The notes beneath the pieces are model-generated. The model was given only the letters and a program-made list of their open reading frames with translations, was not told where the DNA came from and searched no databases. DNA of 64,000 nucleotides, from NCBI RefSeq assembly GCF_022605525.1, contig NZ_JAKQYJ010000002.1:434001-498000 (forward strand). The letters are read 5' to 3'. Numbering within the stretch: position 1 is the first letter of the stretch; each line of letters starts with the position of its first letter. Below are positions 1 through 8,827 of the stretch, in pieces. Made by a program: the position numbers and the translations under genes. This stretch comes from Porphyrobacter sp. GA68. Lineage in GTDB: Bacteria; Pseudomonadota; Alphaproteobacteria; Sphingomonadales; Sphingomonadaceae.

Positions 1-1307
1 TACCCTCGCGCTTCAAGCATCGCAGGCACATCCACGAACTTCTCGCGCGGCGCACCTTCCCGCGCCGCCGCCACCTCGGCTGCGTCGATCTTCTGCCAGT
101 CGCGGAAAGTGACGATGTCGAGGCCGCGCTGCGCCGCCAAAGCGTCCAGCCCGTCCCGTCCTTTCCTGTCGAGGCTGGCGCCGTCACTGGCCCAGTCTTC
201 CGCGATGCGCTCCACAACGTCATAGCCGTCAGGACGATTTGTGCCGATCGTGCCGGTCGGCCCGCGCCGCGCCCAGCCAACGCAGTACAGTCGTGGCGAG
301 ATCCGACCACCGGCATTGACGAACCGTCCGGCGCGCTCGTCATAGGGAACGCCCTTGATGGGGGAGGTGCGATAGCCGATGCAGGTCACCACCAGATCGG
401 CGGGCAGTTCGTAGAAGTCCCCGCTGCCAACGGCGCGATCCCCATCCAGCCGGGTGCGCTCTACCCTGACCCCGGCGACCCGGTCGGTGCCGGTGAATGC
501 AACCGGGGCCGCGAACAGGTCGAAGTGGATGACGAGCGGCTTGTCACCATTCGCGCCAATGGCTGCGAACTGCCGCAGCAGCGCCACTGACTTGCGCAGT
601 CCAGGCTCCAGTGCTGCGTCCGCCTCGACCGGCGGCAGGTCGCCCGCGTCCACGCACGGCACAGCGCGTTCCAGCCGGCCAAGCTCGCCCAGTTCCTTGG
701 GAGTCATGGCGATCTGGTGCGGGCCGCGCCGGCCAAGGATGGTGATCTGTTCGACGCCGCTGTCACTCAGCGCGGCCAAGGCGTGCGCGACGATGTCCGA
801 CCCGGCGAATTCCTCCTGTGTCTTGGCCAGGATCCGGGCCACATCCAGCGCGACATTGCCCATGCCGATGACAACGGCATGTTTGCCGGACAGATCGGGA
901 TCAAGCTGCGCGAAACGGGGGTGGCCATTGTACCAGCCGACAAAGGCTGCGCTGCCGAAGACATTGGCGAGACTCTCCCCCGGCAGGTCAAGCCGGCGGT
1001 CTTCCGGCGCGCCGGTTGCCAGCACCACCGCGTCATACAGTTCCAGCAATTCCTCTACCGCCACATCCCCGCCAATGGCCACATTGCCGACAAAGCGGAC
1101 CTGTTCGCCCAGCGCCACCTGTTCGTAACGGCGCGACACCGCCTTTATCGACTGGTGATCGGGCGCGACGCCGCCGCGGATCAGCCCGAACGGAACGGGC
1201 AGGGCGTCGATCACATCGACCCGCACCGCGTCGGGCCATGCCTTCACGGCGGCTTCGGCAGTGTAGTAACCCGCCGGACCGGAACCCACGATCGCGAGAT
1301 GGCGCAT
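1..1307 (-). CDS. Ferredoxin-NADP+ reductase, adrenodoxin-reductase type (3' end at window edge)
   Basis: Reading the minus strand from an ATG at 1307 gives an uninterrupted 435-codon frame. It begins MRHLAIVGSGPAGYY, a dinucleotide-binding GxGxxG at residues 8-13 for FAD. A second nucleotide-binding stretch, VIGMGNVALDVARIL, lies mid-protein, followed by LGRRGPHQIAMTPKEL. Near the end are VTCIGYRTSPIKGVPYD and CVGWARRGPTGTIGTN, the FAD/NADP contact motifs of FprA and adrenodoxin reductase. Family members are about 430-460 residues, so this is essentially the whole protein. The last two bases in the window read TA in frame, so the stop (TAA or TAG) may be the very next base. The enzyme moves electrons between NADPH and ferredoxin in the cytoplasm. 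It is divergent from the PAS-GGDEF-EAL gene across 166 bases. Confidence 0.88.
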   Translation of the reverse strand, partial: MRHLAIVGSGPAGYYTAEAAVKAWPDAVRVDVIDALPVPFGLIRGGVAPDHQSIKAVSRRYEQVALGEQVRFVGNVAIGGDVAVEELLELYDAVVLATGAPEDRRLDLPGESLANVFGSAAFVGWYNGHPRFAQLDPDLSGKHAVVIGMGNVALDVARILAKTQEEFAGSDIVAHALAALSDSGVEQITILGRRGPHQIAMTPKELGELGRLERAVPCVDAGDLPPVEADAALEPGLRKSVALLRQFAAIGANGDKPLVIHFDLFAAPVAFTGTDRVAGVRVERTRLDGDRAVGSGDFYELPADLVVTCIGYRTSPIKGVPYDERAGRFVNAGGRISPRLYCVGWARRGPTGTIGTNRPDGYDVVERIAEDWASDGASLDRKGRDGLDALAAQRGLDIVTFRDWQKIDAAEVAAAREGAPREKFVDVPAMLEARG

Positions 1308-1473
1308 CGGTATGCCGCTCCCCTGCTGCCTTGCCGCGCGGCAGACTGCGCCTCGCCAGCGGGCAATGCAACCCCGGGCACCGGTTTGATGCGGGTAGGG
1401 AGGTTAAGCATTTCTCAAAACCTGTTCCGCTATCGCGAAGGCCGCACAGTTTCTTGCCCACAGATCGCGACCG

Positions 1474-3666
1474 ATGGCGTTCAACAATTTTCTAGCACGC
1501 AGGGCCGGCCACGCGTCGACCAGCGGTGCCGCAGCCAAAGCTTCCTCGTTGTCCGTCCGGCAGAGGCTGGAACTGCTGGAGGTGTACGAGGATGCCGATC
1601 TCGGCTGGTTCTGGGCCACCGATGCGGCCGATGCGTTCACCTACCTTTCGCCGGGCGCGGCAAAGACACTGGGCGGGGACGAGGAATTTGCCGGCAAGGC
1701 CGTTGGCGAAGTCTTCGACATGCAGGCAGCGGCCAGGGACGAAGCGCAGCGATCCCTCCCGTTCATGCTGCGGGCGCGCAATTCCTTCAACCGCTTCCCC
1801 GTTCGCATCCTGAAAGCTGGGCCACCCGTCTGGTGGGAAATCTCGGCCAGACCGTGCTACGACGCTGGCGGCACCTTCCAAGGCTATCGCGGCAGCGCCA
1901 AGGACATCACGCTCGACCGGCTTGAGAAGGAGGAAGCGACGCGCCTGGTCAGATTCGACGTGCTGACCGGCCTCGTGAACCGGCGGACCATCACCGAACG
2001 GCTGGAACAGGCACTGATCCTGACCCGCACCCAGAAGCGTCCTTGCGCGCTTATCATGCTCGACCTCGATCGGTTCAAGCACATCAATGACACATTGGGG
2101 CATCAGGCTGGTGACGCGCTGTTGCTTCAGGTGGCGCAGCGGCTGAGGCAGATAGTCGGCGATCAGGGCGAGATCGGCCGGCTGGGCGGCGACGAGTTCC
2201 AGATCCTGCTGCCCGATTGCGAGGACCGCGGACTGCTGGGCAGTCTGGCGCAGCGGTGCATCCAAATCATTTCCCAGCCTTACCTTGTGGAAGGCAGCAG
2301 GGCGACCGTTGGCGCTTCGGCCGGCATCGCCGTCGCGCCTTTTGACGGCGACGGGGCTGACGCGCTGACCGCTGCCACCGATCTGGCGCTCTATGCTGCC
2401 AAGGCCGCGGGTCGTGGACAGTTCCGCTTCTATTCCAGCGAGCTGAAAAGCGATGCAGAACTGCGCCGGGAGGTGGAAGAGAACCTGCGGGACGCCATCG
2501 CCAGCGACGAGCTGACAATGTTCTATCAGCCGATCGTCGATCTGCGCAGCAACAAGGTCTCCTGTTTCGAGGCATTGCTGCGGTGGAACCGGCCGCACGC
2601 CGGGTTCATCTCGCCAGCCATCTTCATCCCCGTCGCGGAAGACACCGGCATGATTGCCGAGCTGGGGCGGGCCGCACTGATGCAGGCGTGCCGCGACGCT
2701 GCCGCCTGGCCCGCGCACATCAAGGTCGCCGTCAACGTGTCGGCCATTCAGTTCGCCGACGACGACTTTCCGCTAAGGGTCAGGGAAGCGTTGGATGAAA
2801 GCGGCCTCCACCCCGCGCGGCTGGAGCTGGAAATCACCGAAAGTGTGTTCCTGGGCGATGTCGAGGTGGCGGAGCACATGCTGCGCCGGCTGAAAAAGCT
2901 GGGTGTGCGCCTGGCGCTCGACGATTTCGGCACCGGCTACTCCTCGCTGAGCTACCTTTCCAACGCACCCTACGACAAGATCAAGATCGACCAGAGTTTC
3001 GTTCGCGGGGCGACCGCGCCGGACAACAACAACCGGGCCATTCTCAAGGCGATCATCGATCTCGCCGGCAGCCTGGGCATGGATACCGTCGCGGAAGGCG
3101 CGGAGGCGCACGATGAACTGGAACTGGTGCGATCGCTTGGTGCCAGCCACGCGCAAGGCTTCATCTACGCCAGGGCGGAGGCGCAGGCTGATGTCCTGAG
3201 CCGCCTGGCGGAAGGGCGCGACGTGTACGAGCCAAGCGGACCGGCCTACTTCCGTGCCGACCGCATGACCGTAATCCGCAAGGTGGGCGTCGTGCACGAG
3301 AACCACCGCTACGATGCGTTCATGCGCAACCTGTCGCGGACGGGCGCCCGGATCGAAGGCTTGCTCGACGTGCCGGTCGGCACGCAGGTGGTCGTTGATC
3401 TGGGCGACGGGCAACTGGCCGTGGCGGTCGTGCGCCGGTCGCAGGAGGCCGAACTGGGGGTTGAATTCGAAACCCCGCTGGTCAGCGACGGGGCAGGCGG
3501 GCTGTGCACCCGCTACCGTGTTTCACCTTATGCACTGCACGCCGCCAGCAATGCCGCGATACCGCTCAGGCATTCCGACCCTGCCGACCGCGGCGTCACC
3601 GACGCGTTTGCGCCGCACAGTAAATTTGTACAGGTCGAGTTGAATTGGAGCAAGTATCTGAAATGA
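1474..3666 (+). CDS. PAS-GGDEF-EAL-PilZ protein, bifunctional c-di-GMP synthase/phosphodiesterase
   Basis: This 730-residue protein has four modules. A PAS-like sensor lies at about 30-155. A GGDEF domain follows, with DLDRFKHINDTLGH and the intact active site GGDEF at 238-242; no RxxD inhibitory site sits at the usual distance upstream. An EAL domain has FEALLRW (EAL at 366-368), LEITES, DDFGTGYSS at 483-491, IKIDQSF and VAEGAE, so phosphodiesterase residues look complete. A C-terminal PilZ-like domain (about 590-700) carries NLSRTG, matching (D/N)xSxxG, preceded by an arginine-rich segment. It probably makes and/or breaks down c-di-GMP and senses it through PilZ. There is no signal peptide or membrane span, so it is cytoplasmic. 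A paralogue of the same architecture follows 108 bases downstream. No strong ribosome-binding site is visible before the ATG. Confidence 0.9.
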   Translation: MAFNNFLARRAGHASTSGAAAKASSLSVRQRLELLEVYEDADLGWFWATDAADAFTYLSPGAAKTLGGDEEFAGKAVGEVFDMQAAARDEAQRSLPFMLRARNSFNRFPVRILKAGPPVWWEISARPCYDAGGTFQGYRGSAKDITLDRLEKEEATRLVRFDVLTGLVNRRTITERLEQALILTRTQKRPCALIMLDLDRFKHINDTLGHQAGDALLLQVAQRLRQIVGDQGEIGRLGGDEFQILLPDCEDRGLLGSLAQRCIQIISQPYLVEGSRATVGASAGIAVAPFDGDGADALTAATDLALYAAKAAGRGQFRFYSSELKSDAELRREVEENLRDAIASDELTMFYQPIVDLRSNKVSCFEALLRWNRPHAGFISPAIFIPVAEDTGMIAELGRAALMQACRDAAAWPAHIKVAVNVSAIQFADDDFPLRVREALDESGLHPARLELEITESVFLGDVEVAEHMLRRLKKLGVRLALDDFGTGYSSLSYLSNAPYDKIKIDQSFVRGATAPDNNNRAILKAIIDLAGSLGMDTVAEGAEAHDELELVRSLGASHAQGFIYARAEAQADVLSRLAEGRDVYEPSGPAYFRADRMTVIRKVGVVHENHRYDAFMRNLSRTGARIEGLLDVPVGTQVVVDLGDGQLAVAVVRRSQEAELGVEFETPLVSDGAGGLCTRYRVSPYALHAASNAAIPLRHSDPADRGVTDAFAPHSKFVQVELNWSKYLK

Positions 3667-3774
3667 CGCGGTCTGCTTACAGGACCAGGCTATTCGGAAC
3701 CGGCGGTCTTTAACAGGGCGATAACCATTTTCCGTTATTCCCGCTGCACCGAGTTCGTGAAAGGCCGTTGACCA

Positions 3775-5994
3775 ATGGGCGAGGTGCCCTTCTTTGACCG
3801 TTTTCGTACCCGGCGGCGGGACGAGCCGGCGGCTGCCATCGCTCCGGCGGACCTGCCGCCGCGGGACACCGGGCTGAGCCCGGAGGCGAAGCTGGCGATT
3901 GTCGAGGATCTGGAGGAAAGCGGGCTCGGCTGGTTCTGGGCCACCGACGAGGCCGGCCGGCTTGCCTATCTCAGCCCCAGCCTGGCGGAAGGTTTCGGCA
4001 AGCCTATCACCGCCCTGCTCGGCATGCCGCTGCAAGCGCTGTTCGCGCCCGACGCCACTGACCAGGAAGTGCGCTCCCTCAACCTGAAACTGGGCATGCG
4101 CAAGCCGTTTGCCAATTTCGTGGTGGAGGCGGTGGACCATACCGACGCGGCCGTTCTGCGCCTGTCGGGACGCCCGGTGCACGCGGCCGACGGTAGCTTT
4201 GCGGGGTTCAGGGGCAGCGCGCTCGACATCACGGATGAATACCGGCACCAGCAGGAAACGGCGCGGCTCAGCCGGCACGATACGCTGACCGGATTGCTGA
4301 ACCGGCACTGGATGGCGCGGCTGATCGATGTGACCCTGTCATCCTTTGCCAGTGCGAAGCGCAGTTGCGCGCTGTTCATGATCGATCTGGACCGTTTCAA
4401 GCAGGTGAACGACACGCTGGGCCATCCCGCCGGTGACGAGTTGCTGGTCCAGGTGGCCCGCCGGATTGAAGGGGTGATCGGCGCTAAAGGACAGATCGGC
4501 CGGCTTGGCGGTGACGAATTTCAGATCCTGGTGCCCGACATGGACGACCGCGGGCAGCTGGGCGAGATCGCCAAGAAGCTGATCGCCAGCCTGTCGCAAC
4601 CCTACTCGCTGGAGGATGGGCGCTGCACCATCGGCGCGTCGGTCGGCATGGGCATCTCGCCTTATGACGGGATCGGCCGTGAGGCGCTGACGCGGGCGGC
4701 CGACCTCGCCCTTTATGCGGCCAAGAACGGGGGCAGGGGGCAGTTCCGCTTCTATTCCGCGGATCTGGAGCTGGACGACCGGTTGCGCCGGCGCATGGAA
4801 GAGGATCTGTCGGGCGCCATCGAGGCCGAGCAGCTGGTGCTGGAATACCAGCCGGTTGTCGCGATCGGCAGCAGCAAGGTGGTCGCGTTGCAGGTCGTTT
4901 ATGTGTGGGAGGATCCCGAACGCGGGCGCGTGACGCCGGAAACCTTCCTGCCCATCGCCGAAGGCAGCCGGTTAACCGTGCCGATCGGGGAATGGGCGCT
5001 GCGCGAGGCGTGCACGGCAGCGGCCGGTTGGCCGGCGTCGGTCCGTCTGGTGTTTTCCGCCACGCCCGTGCAGTTCGCGGACCGCGGCTTTGTGCCGGCG
5101 GTGAAGGCTGCGCTGGATGCGTCGGGGCTTGCGTCCGAGCGGCTGCAAATCGAGATCAGCGAGGCGGTTTTCGCGGCCGGTGCCGAAGAGGTGGAGGCGA
5201 CCGTCTCGGCCCTGTTCAGGCTCGGAGTGCGCCTGTCGCTGGAGGATTTCGGTAGCGGGTCGGTGTCCCTCAGCTACCTTCGCCGCGCGCCGTTCAGCGC
5301 GATCACGATCGGTCAGGCTTTCCTGCAGGGCAATATCGGCGATGCGCTCGGCGACATGGAAATGGTCAAGGGGATCGTGCAACTGGCCAAGGTTCTGCGG
5401 CTGGAGACAGGCGCAGCGAAGGTCGACTCGCTCGTCCTGCTTGAAGCGCTGAAGGAATGCGGGGTTGATGAAGCGCGAGGCTTCGTCTTTGCCGACGCGC
5501 TTCCCGCGGACGAGGTTGCCGCGCGCATCGAGTCAGGCGGATGGTCGCTAAGCCCCGACCGCGACGGATCGCATAGATCCGGGCGGCGCACCGTGTTCCG
5601 CCGCGTCGGCCTCATCCACGAGGATCAGTATTATGATGTCACCATGCGCAATCTGTCGCGCACCGGGGCCATGATCGAAGGGCTGGAGGATGTGCCGGTC
5701 GGAATGCAGTTCGTGCTCGACTTCGGTGGCGGCCAGCTGGCGGTCGCAACGGTGGTGCGCACCGATGGTGACACCCAAGGGTTGGAATTCGAACATCCGC
5801 TGGTGGATGACGGGGCAGGGGGATTGTGCACCCGTGCCCGCGTTTCACCCTATGAACTGGCGGCCGCCGGGGCGCCGCTGGCGGCCCTGCCTGCGGGGAG
5901 ATACCCCGGTGCACCAGCACCATCATCGGGTAGCGGCCTGTCCCGCTTCGCGCTTTCGCTGAATGCGCCGCGGCAGGGGACCGGGCCGGGCTGA
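3775..5994 (+). CDS. PAS-GGDEF-(degenerate EAL)-PilZ protein, probable diguanylate cyclase
   Basis: This 739-residue paralogue of the upstream gene has the same module order. GGDEF is intact (DLDRFKQVNDTLGH, GGDEF at 245-249). The EAL domain has lost most catalytic positions. EAL reads QVV at 373-375, VNVSAIQF has become FSATPVQF, DDFGTGYSS reads EDFGSGSVS at 490-498, IKID reads ITIG, and VAEGAE reads ETGAAK. Phosphodiesterase activity is therefore unlikely, and the domain may be a regulatory module. The C-terminal PilZ-like part keeps NLSRTG and the arginine cluster and is very similar to its neighbour. GAAAGG about 11 bases upstream may serve as the ribosome-binding site. The stop is 45 bases before lepA, so co-transcription is possible. 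An old tandem duplication with divergence of one EAL domain is the simplest reading. Confidence 0.88.
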   Translation: MGEVPFFDRFRTRRRDEPAAAIAPADLPPRDTGLSPEAKLAIVEDLEESGLGWFWATDEAGRLAYLSPSLAEGFGKPITALLGMPLQALFAPDATDQEVRSLNLKLGMRKPFANFVVEAVDHTDAAVLRLSGRPVHAADGSFAGFRGSALDITDEYRHQQETARLSRHDTLTGLLNRHWMARLIDVTLSSFASAKRSCALFMIDLDRFKQVNDTLGHPAGDELLVQVARRIEGVIGAKGQIGRLGGDEFQILVPDMDDRGQLGEIAKKLIASLSQPYSLEDGRCTIGASVGMGISPYDGIGREALTRAADLALYAAKNGGRGQFRFYSADLELDDRLRRRMEEDLSGAIEAEQLVLEYQPVVAIGSSKVVALQVVYVWEDPERGRVTPETFLPIAEGSRLTVPIGEWALREACTAAAGWPASVRLVFSATPVQFADRGFVPAVKAALDASGLASERLQIEISEAVFAAGAEEVEATVSALFRLGVRLSLEDFGSGSVSLSYLRRAPFSAITIGQAFLQGNIGDALGDMEMVKGIVQLAKVLRLETGAAKVDSLVLLEALKECGVDEARGFVFADALPADEVAARIESGGWSLSPDRDGSHRSGRRTVFRRVGLIHEDQYYDVTMRNLSRTGAMIEGLEDVPVGMQFVLDFGGGQLAVATVVRTDGDTQGLEFEHPLVDDGAGGLCTRARVSPYELAAAGAPLAALPAGRYPGAPAPSSGSGLSRFALSLNAPRQGTGPG

Positions 5995-6039
5995 TTGCCC
6001 GATTGTGGGATGACGCGCCCGCCGCTAAGGCCCGGCGCG

Positions 6040-7857
6040 ATGACCGACCTTCACCTGATCCGCAATTTTTCAATCATCGCGCACATCGACCACGGCAAGT
6101 CCACCCTGGCCGATCGCCTAATTCAGGCCACCGGCGGGCTGACCGATCGCGAAATGAGCGAACAGGTGCTCGACAACATGGATATCGAGCGCGAGCGGGG
6201 CATTACGATCAAGGCCCAGACGGTGCGGCTGAACTACACGGCGCGTGACGGTCAGACCTACGCCCTCAACCTCATGGACACGCCCGGCCACGTCGACTTC
6301 GCCTACGAGGTCAGCCGCAGCCTTGCGGCTTGTGAAGGCGCGCTGCTGGTGGTCGACGCCGCGCAGGGGGTCGAGGCGCAGACACTGGCGAATGTCTATC
6401 AGTCGATCGAGCATGATCACGAAATCGTGCCGGTCATCAACAAGATCGACCTGCCTGCCGCGGAACCGGACAAGGTCCGCGCCGAGATCGAGGACATCAT
6501 CGGCATCGACGCGTCCGACGCGGTCCTCACCTCGGCCAAGTCGGGCATCGGCATCGACGAGGTGCTGGAGGCGGTGGTCGCCCGCATCCCTCCGCCCAAG
6601 GGCGATCGCGACGCGCCGCTGCGCGGCATGCTGGTCGACAGCTGGTACGATCCGTATCTCGGCGTCGTCATCCTTGTGCGCGTCATCGACGGGGTGATCC
6701 GCAAGGGGCTGAACATCCGCTTCATGCAGGGCGGCACCGAGCATCTCGTCGACCGGGTGGGCGCCTTCACCCCTAAGCGCATCGACCTGCCCGAGATCGG
6801 GCCGGGCGAAATCGGCTTCATCACCGCACAGATCAAGGAGGTGGAGCAGGCCCGCGTCGGTGACACCATTACCACCGTAAAGAACGGCGCGGCGCAGGCT
6901 TTGCCCGGATACAAGGAAGTGCAGCCGGTCGTGTTCTGCGGCCTGTTCCCGGTGGATGCGGCCGATTTCGAGAAACTGCGTGAAAGCATCGGCAAGCTGC
7001 GCCTCAACGATGCCTCGTTCTCCTATGAAATGGAATCGTCCGCCGCGCTGGGTTTCGGCTTTCGCTGCGGGTTTCTCGGCCTGCTGCATCTGGAAATCAT
7101 CCAGGAACGCCTCAGCCGTGAATACGACCTCGACCTCATCACCACGGCGCCCTCGGTCGTGTATCGCATCCGTCTCGGCCACACGAAGAACGAAGACGCC
7201 AAGACCATCGAACTGCACAACCCGGCCGATTACCCCGATCCCAGCCGGATCGAGTCCATCGAGGAGCCGTGGATCAAGGCGACGATCTATACCCCCGACG
7301 AATACCTGGGTTCCATCCTCAAACTGTGTCAGGATCGCCGCGGCATCCAGACCCAGCTGACCTATGTCGGCGGGCGGGCGCAGGTGACGTACGAATTGCC
7401 GCTGAACGAGGTGGTGTTCGACTTCTACGACAGGCTGAAATCGATCAGCCGCGGTTATGCCTCATTCGATTACGAGCAGATTGGTCTCAGGGAAGGCGAC
7501 CTCGTCAAGATGAACATCCTCGTCAACAACGAGCCGGTCGACGCCCTGTCCCTGATCGTTCACCGCTCGGTAGCGGAGGAACGCGGGCGCGGCATGTGCG
7601 AGCGGCTGAAGGATCTGATCCCCCGCCATCTGTTCAAGATCCCGATCCAGGCCGCGATCGGCGGCAAGGTGATCGCCCGCGAAACCATCGCCGCCCTGCG
7701 CAAGGACGTGACCGCCAAATGCTATGGCGGCGACATAACTCGCAAGAAGAAGCTGCTGGAAAAGCAGAAGAAGGGCAAGGCACGGATGCGCGAATACGGC
7801 AACGTCAGCATCCCGCAGGAGGCGTTCATCGCGGCGCTGCGGATGGGCGAGGAATAG
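6040..7857 (+). CDS. lepA: Elongation factor 4 (back-translocating GTPase LepA)
   Basis: LepA is a ribosome-associated GTPase that acts on elongating or assembling 70S ribosomes. The ATG at 6040 ([20 protein letters not shown]) gives 605 residues, the usual LepA length of about 600; an in-frame start at 5995 would add 15 unusual residues. Visible motifs are the P-loop AHIDHGKST, the G2/switch I segment [19 protein letters not shown] (G3) and [12 protein letters not shown] (G4). The LepA-specific C-terminal domain ends [17 protein letters not shown]. It starts 45 bases after the second GGDEF gene on the same strand, an unusual neighbour for lepA. The following gene, bamD, starts 118 bases on. 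Confidence 0.97.
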   Translation: MTDLHLIRNFSIIAHIDHGKSTLADRLIQATGGLTDREMSEQVLDNMDIERERGITIKAQTVRLNYTARDGQTYALNLMDTPGHVDFAYEVSRSLAACEGALLVVDAAQGVEAQTLANVYQSIEHDHEIVPVINKIDLPAAEPDKVRAEIEDIIGIDASDAVLTSAKSGIGIDEVLEAVVARIPPPKGDRDAPLRGMLVDSWYDPYLGVVILVRVIDGVIRKGLNIRFMQGGTEHLVDRVGAFTPKRIDLPEIGPGEIGFITAQIKEVEQARVGDTITTVKNGAAQALPGYKEVQPVVFCGLFPVDAADFEKLRESIGKLRLNDASFSYEMESSAALGFGFRCGFLGLLHLEIIQERLSREYDLDLITTAPSVVYRIRLGHTKNEDAKTIELHNPADYPDPSRIESIEEPWIKATIYTPDEYLGSILKLCQDRRGIQTQLTYVGGRAQVTYELPLNEVVFDFYDRLKSISRGYASFDYEQIGLREGDLVKMNILVNNEPVDALSLIVHRSVAEERGRGMCERLKDLIPRHLFKIPIQAAIGGKVIARETIAALRKDVTAKCYGGDITRKKKLLEKQKKGKARMREYGNVSIPQEAFIAALRMGEE

Positions 7858-7975
7858 GGCGCTCTGCGGCGGGATAGTGGCCACCGGCTCCAGTGGGAGA
7901 TATTCGGCTCGCTGCAACAGCCGGGCCGCGTGAACTTCACTTGGCGTTCAGCGGCGGTGCGCTTATAGGGCGCGC

Positions 7976-8758
7976 ATGAAAACCCTGCGCAACTCCGCTG
8001 TCGTCCTTGCCTCCGCCCTCGCGCTGACCGCCTGCGGCGGCGGCACCAACCGGCCGGCGGACACCGCCTATGTCGCGCGGGACGTGGAAACCCTCTACAC
8101 CGAGGCCAAGACCCGGCTGGATCGGGGCAACCCGACAGTGGCCGCCGCCCTGTTCGACGAGGTTGAGCGGCAGCACCCCTACAGCCCGTGGGCACGGCGC
8201 GCACAGTTGATGAGCGCGTTCAGTTACTATGCCGCGGCCGATTACAACAAGGCGATCCAGAGCGCACAGCGGTTCCTGTCGATTCATCCCGGCAACAAGG
8301 ACGCCCCTTACGCCTTCTACCTCATCGCGCTGTCCTATTACGAGCAGATCAGCGATGTGCAGCGCGATCAGAAAACCACGCAGCAGGCACGCGAAGCGCT
8401 GACCGAAGTGGTGCGCCGGTATCCCAACACGGAATACGCGGCGGACGCCCGGCTTAAACTTGATCTGGTCGCCGATCACCTTGCGGGCAAGGAGATGGAG
8501 ATCGGCCGTCTGTATCAGCGGTCGGGCCGCTGGCTGGCGGCGAACATCCGCTTTCAGAACGTGGTCGAAGACTATCAGACCACCAGCCACGCCGCCGAAG
8601 CGTTGTACCGGCTGACCGAAACCAGCCTGGCGTTGGGGCTGCCGCAGGAAGCGGTCAAATACGCTGCCGTGCTGGGCGCCAACTATCCGGGGAGTGAGTG
8701 GTACAGCAAAGCCTACCGCCTGGTGCAGAACCATTCGCCGAATCTAGCCGTCCGCTGA
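7976..8758 (+). CDS. bamD: Outer-membrane assembly lipoprotein BamD
   Basis: BamD is the essential lipoprotein of the BAM complex, which inserts beta-barrel proteins into the outer membrane. The 260-residue product has a signal peptide ending in the lipobox LTAC (lipidated Cys20), so it is anchored on the periplasmic side of the outer membrane. TPR-like repeats follow: ETLYTEAKTRLDRGN, VERQHPYSPWARRAQL, AIQSAQRFLSIHPGN and ALTEVVRRYPNTEYAADA. The last pair is the typical BamD signature. Length is normal for alphaproteobacterial BamD. recN follows after about 70 bases with a small hairpin between them. Confidence 0.95.
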   Translation: MKTLRNSAVVLASALALTACGGGTNRPADTAYVARDVETLYTEAKTRLDRGNPTVAAALFDEVERQHPYSPWARRAQLMSAFSYYAAADYNKAIQSAQRFLSIHPGNKDAPYAFYLIALSYYEQISDVQRDQKTTQQAREALTEVVRRYPNTEYAADARLKLDLVADHLAGKEMEIGRLYQRSGRWLAANIRFQNVVEDYQTTSHAAEALYRLTETSLALGLPQEAVKYAAVLGANYPGSEWYSKAYRLVQNHSPNLAVR

Positions 8759-8761
8759 GGG

Positions 8762-8781
8762 ATCCTGTCGGGGCACAGGAT
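8762..8781 (+). other. Small hairpin between bamD and recN
   Basis: ATCCTGT at 8762-8768 and ACAGGAT at 8775-8781 form a perfect 7-bp stem with a 6-base loop. It starts three bases after the bamD stop. No T-run follows, so it is probably not a full intrinsic terminator. It could be a weak attenuator or an mRNA-end stabiliser between bamD and recN. Confidence 0.35.
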
Positions 8782-8827
8782 TTGGTCGCTGACACGGCCG
8801 TGCTGAGGCGCTAGGACGGGTGCGGCA

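Noticed and set aside
454-1925. Plus-strand frames over the reductase gene
   Set aside because: The minus strand encodes an uninterrupted FprA-type reductase with FAD and NADP motifs.
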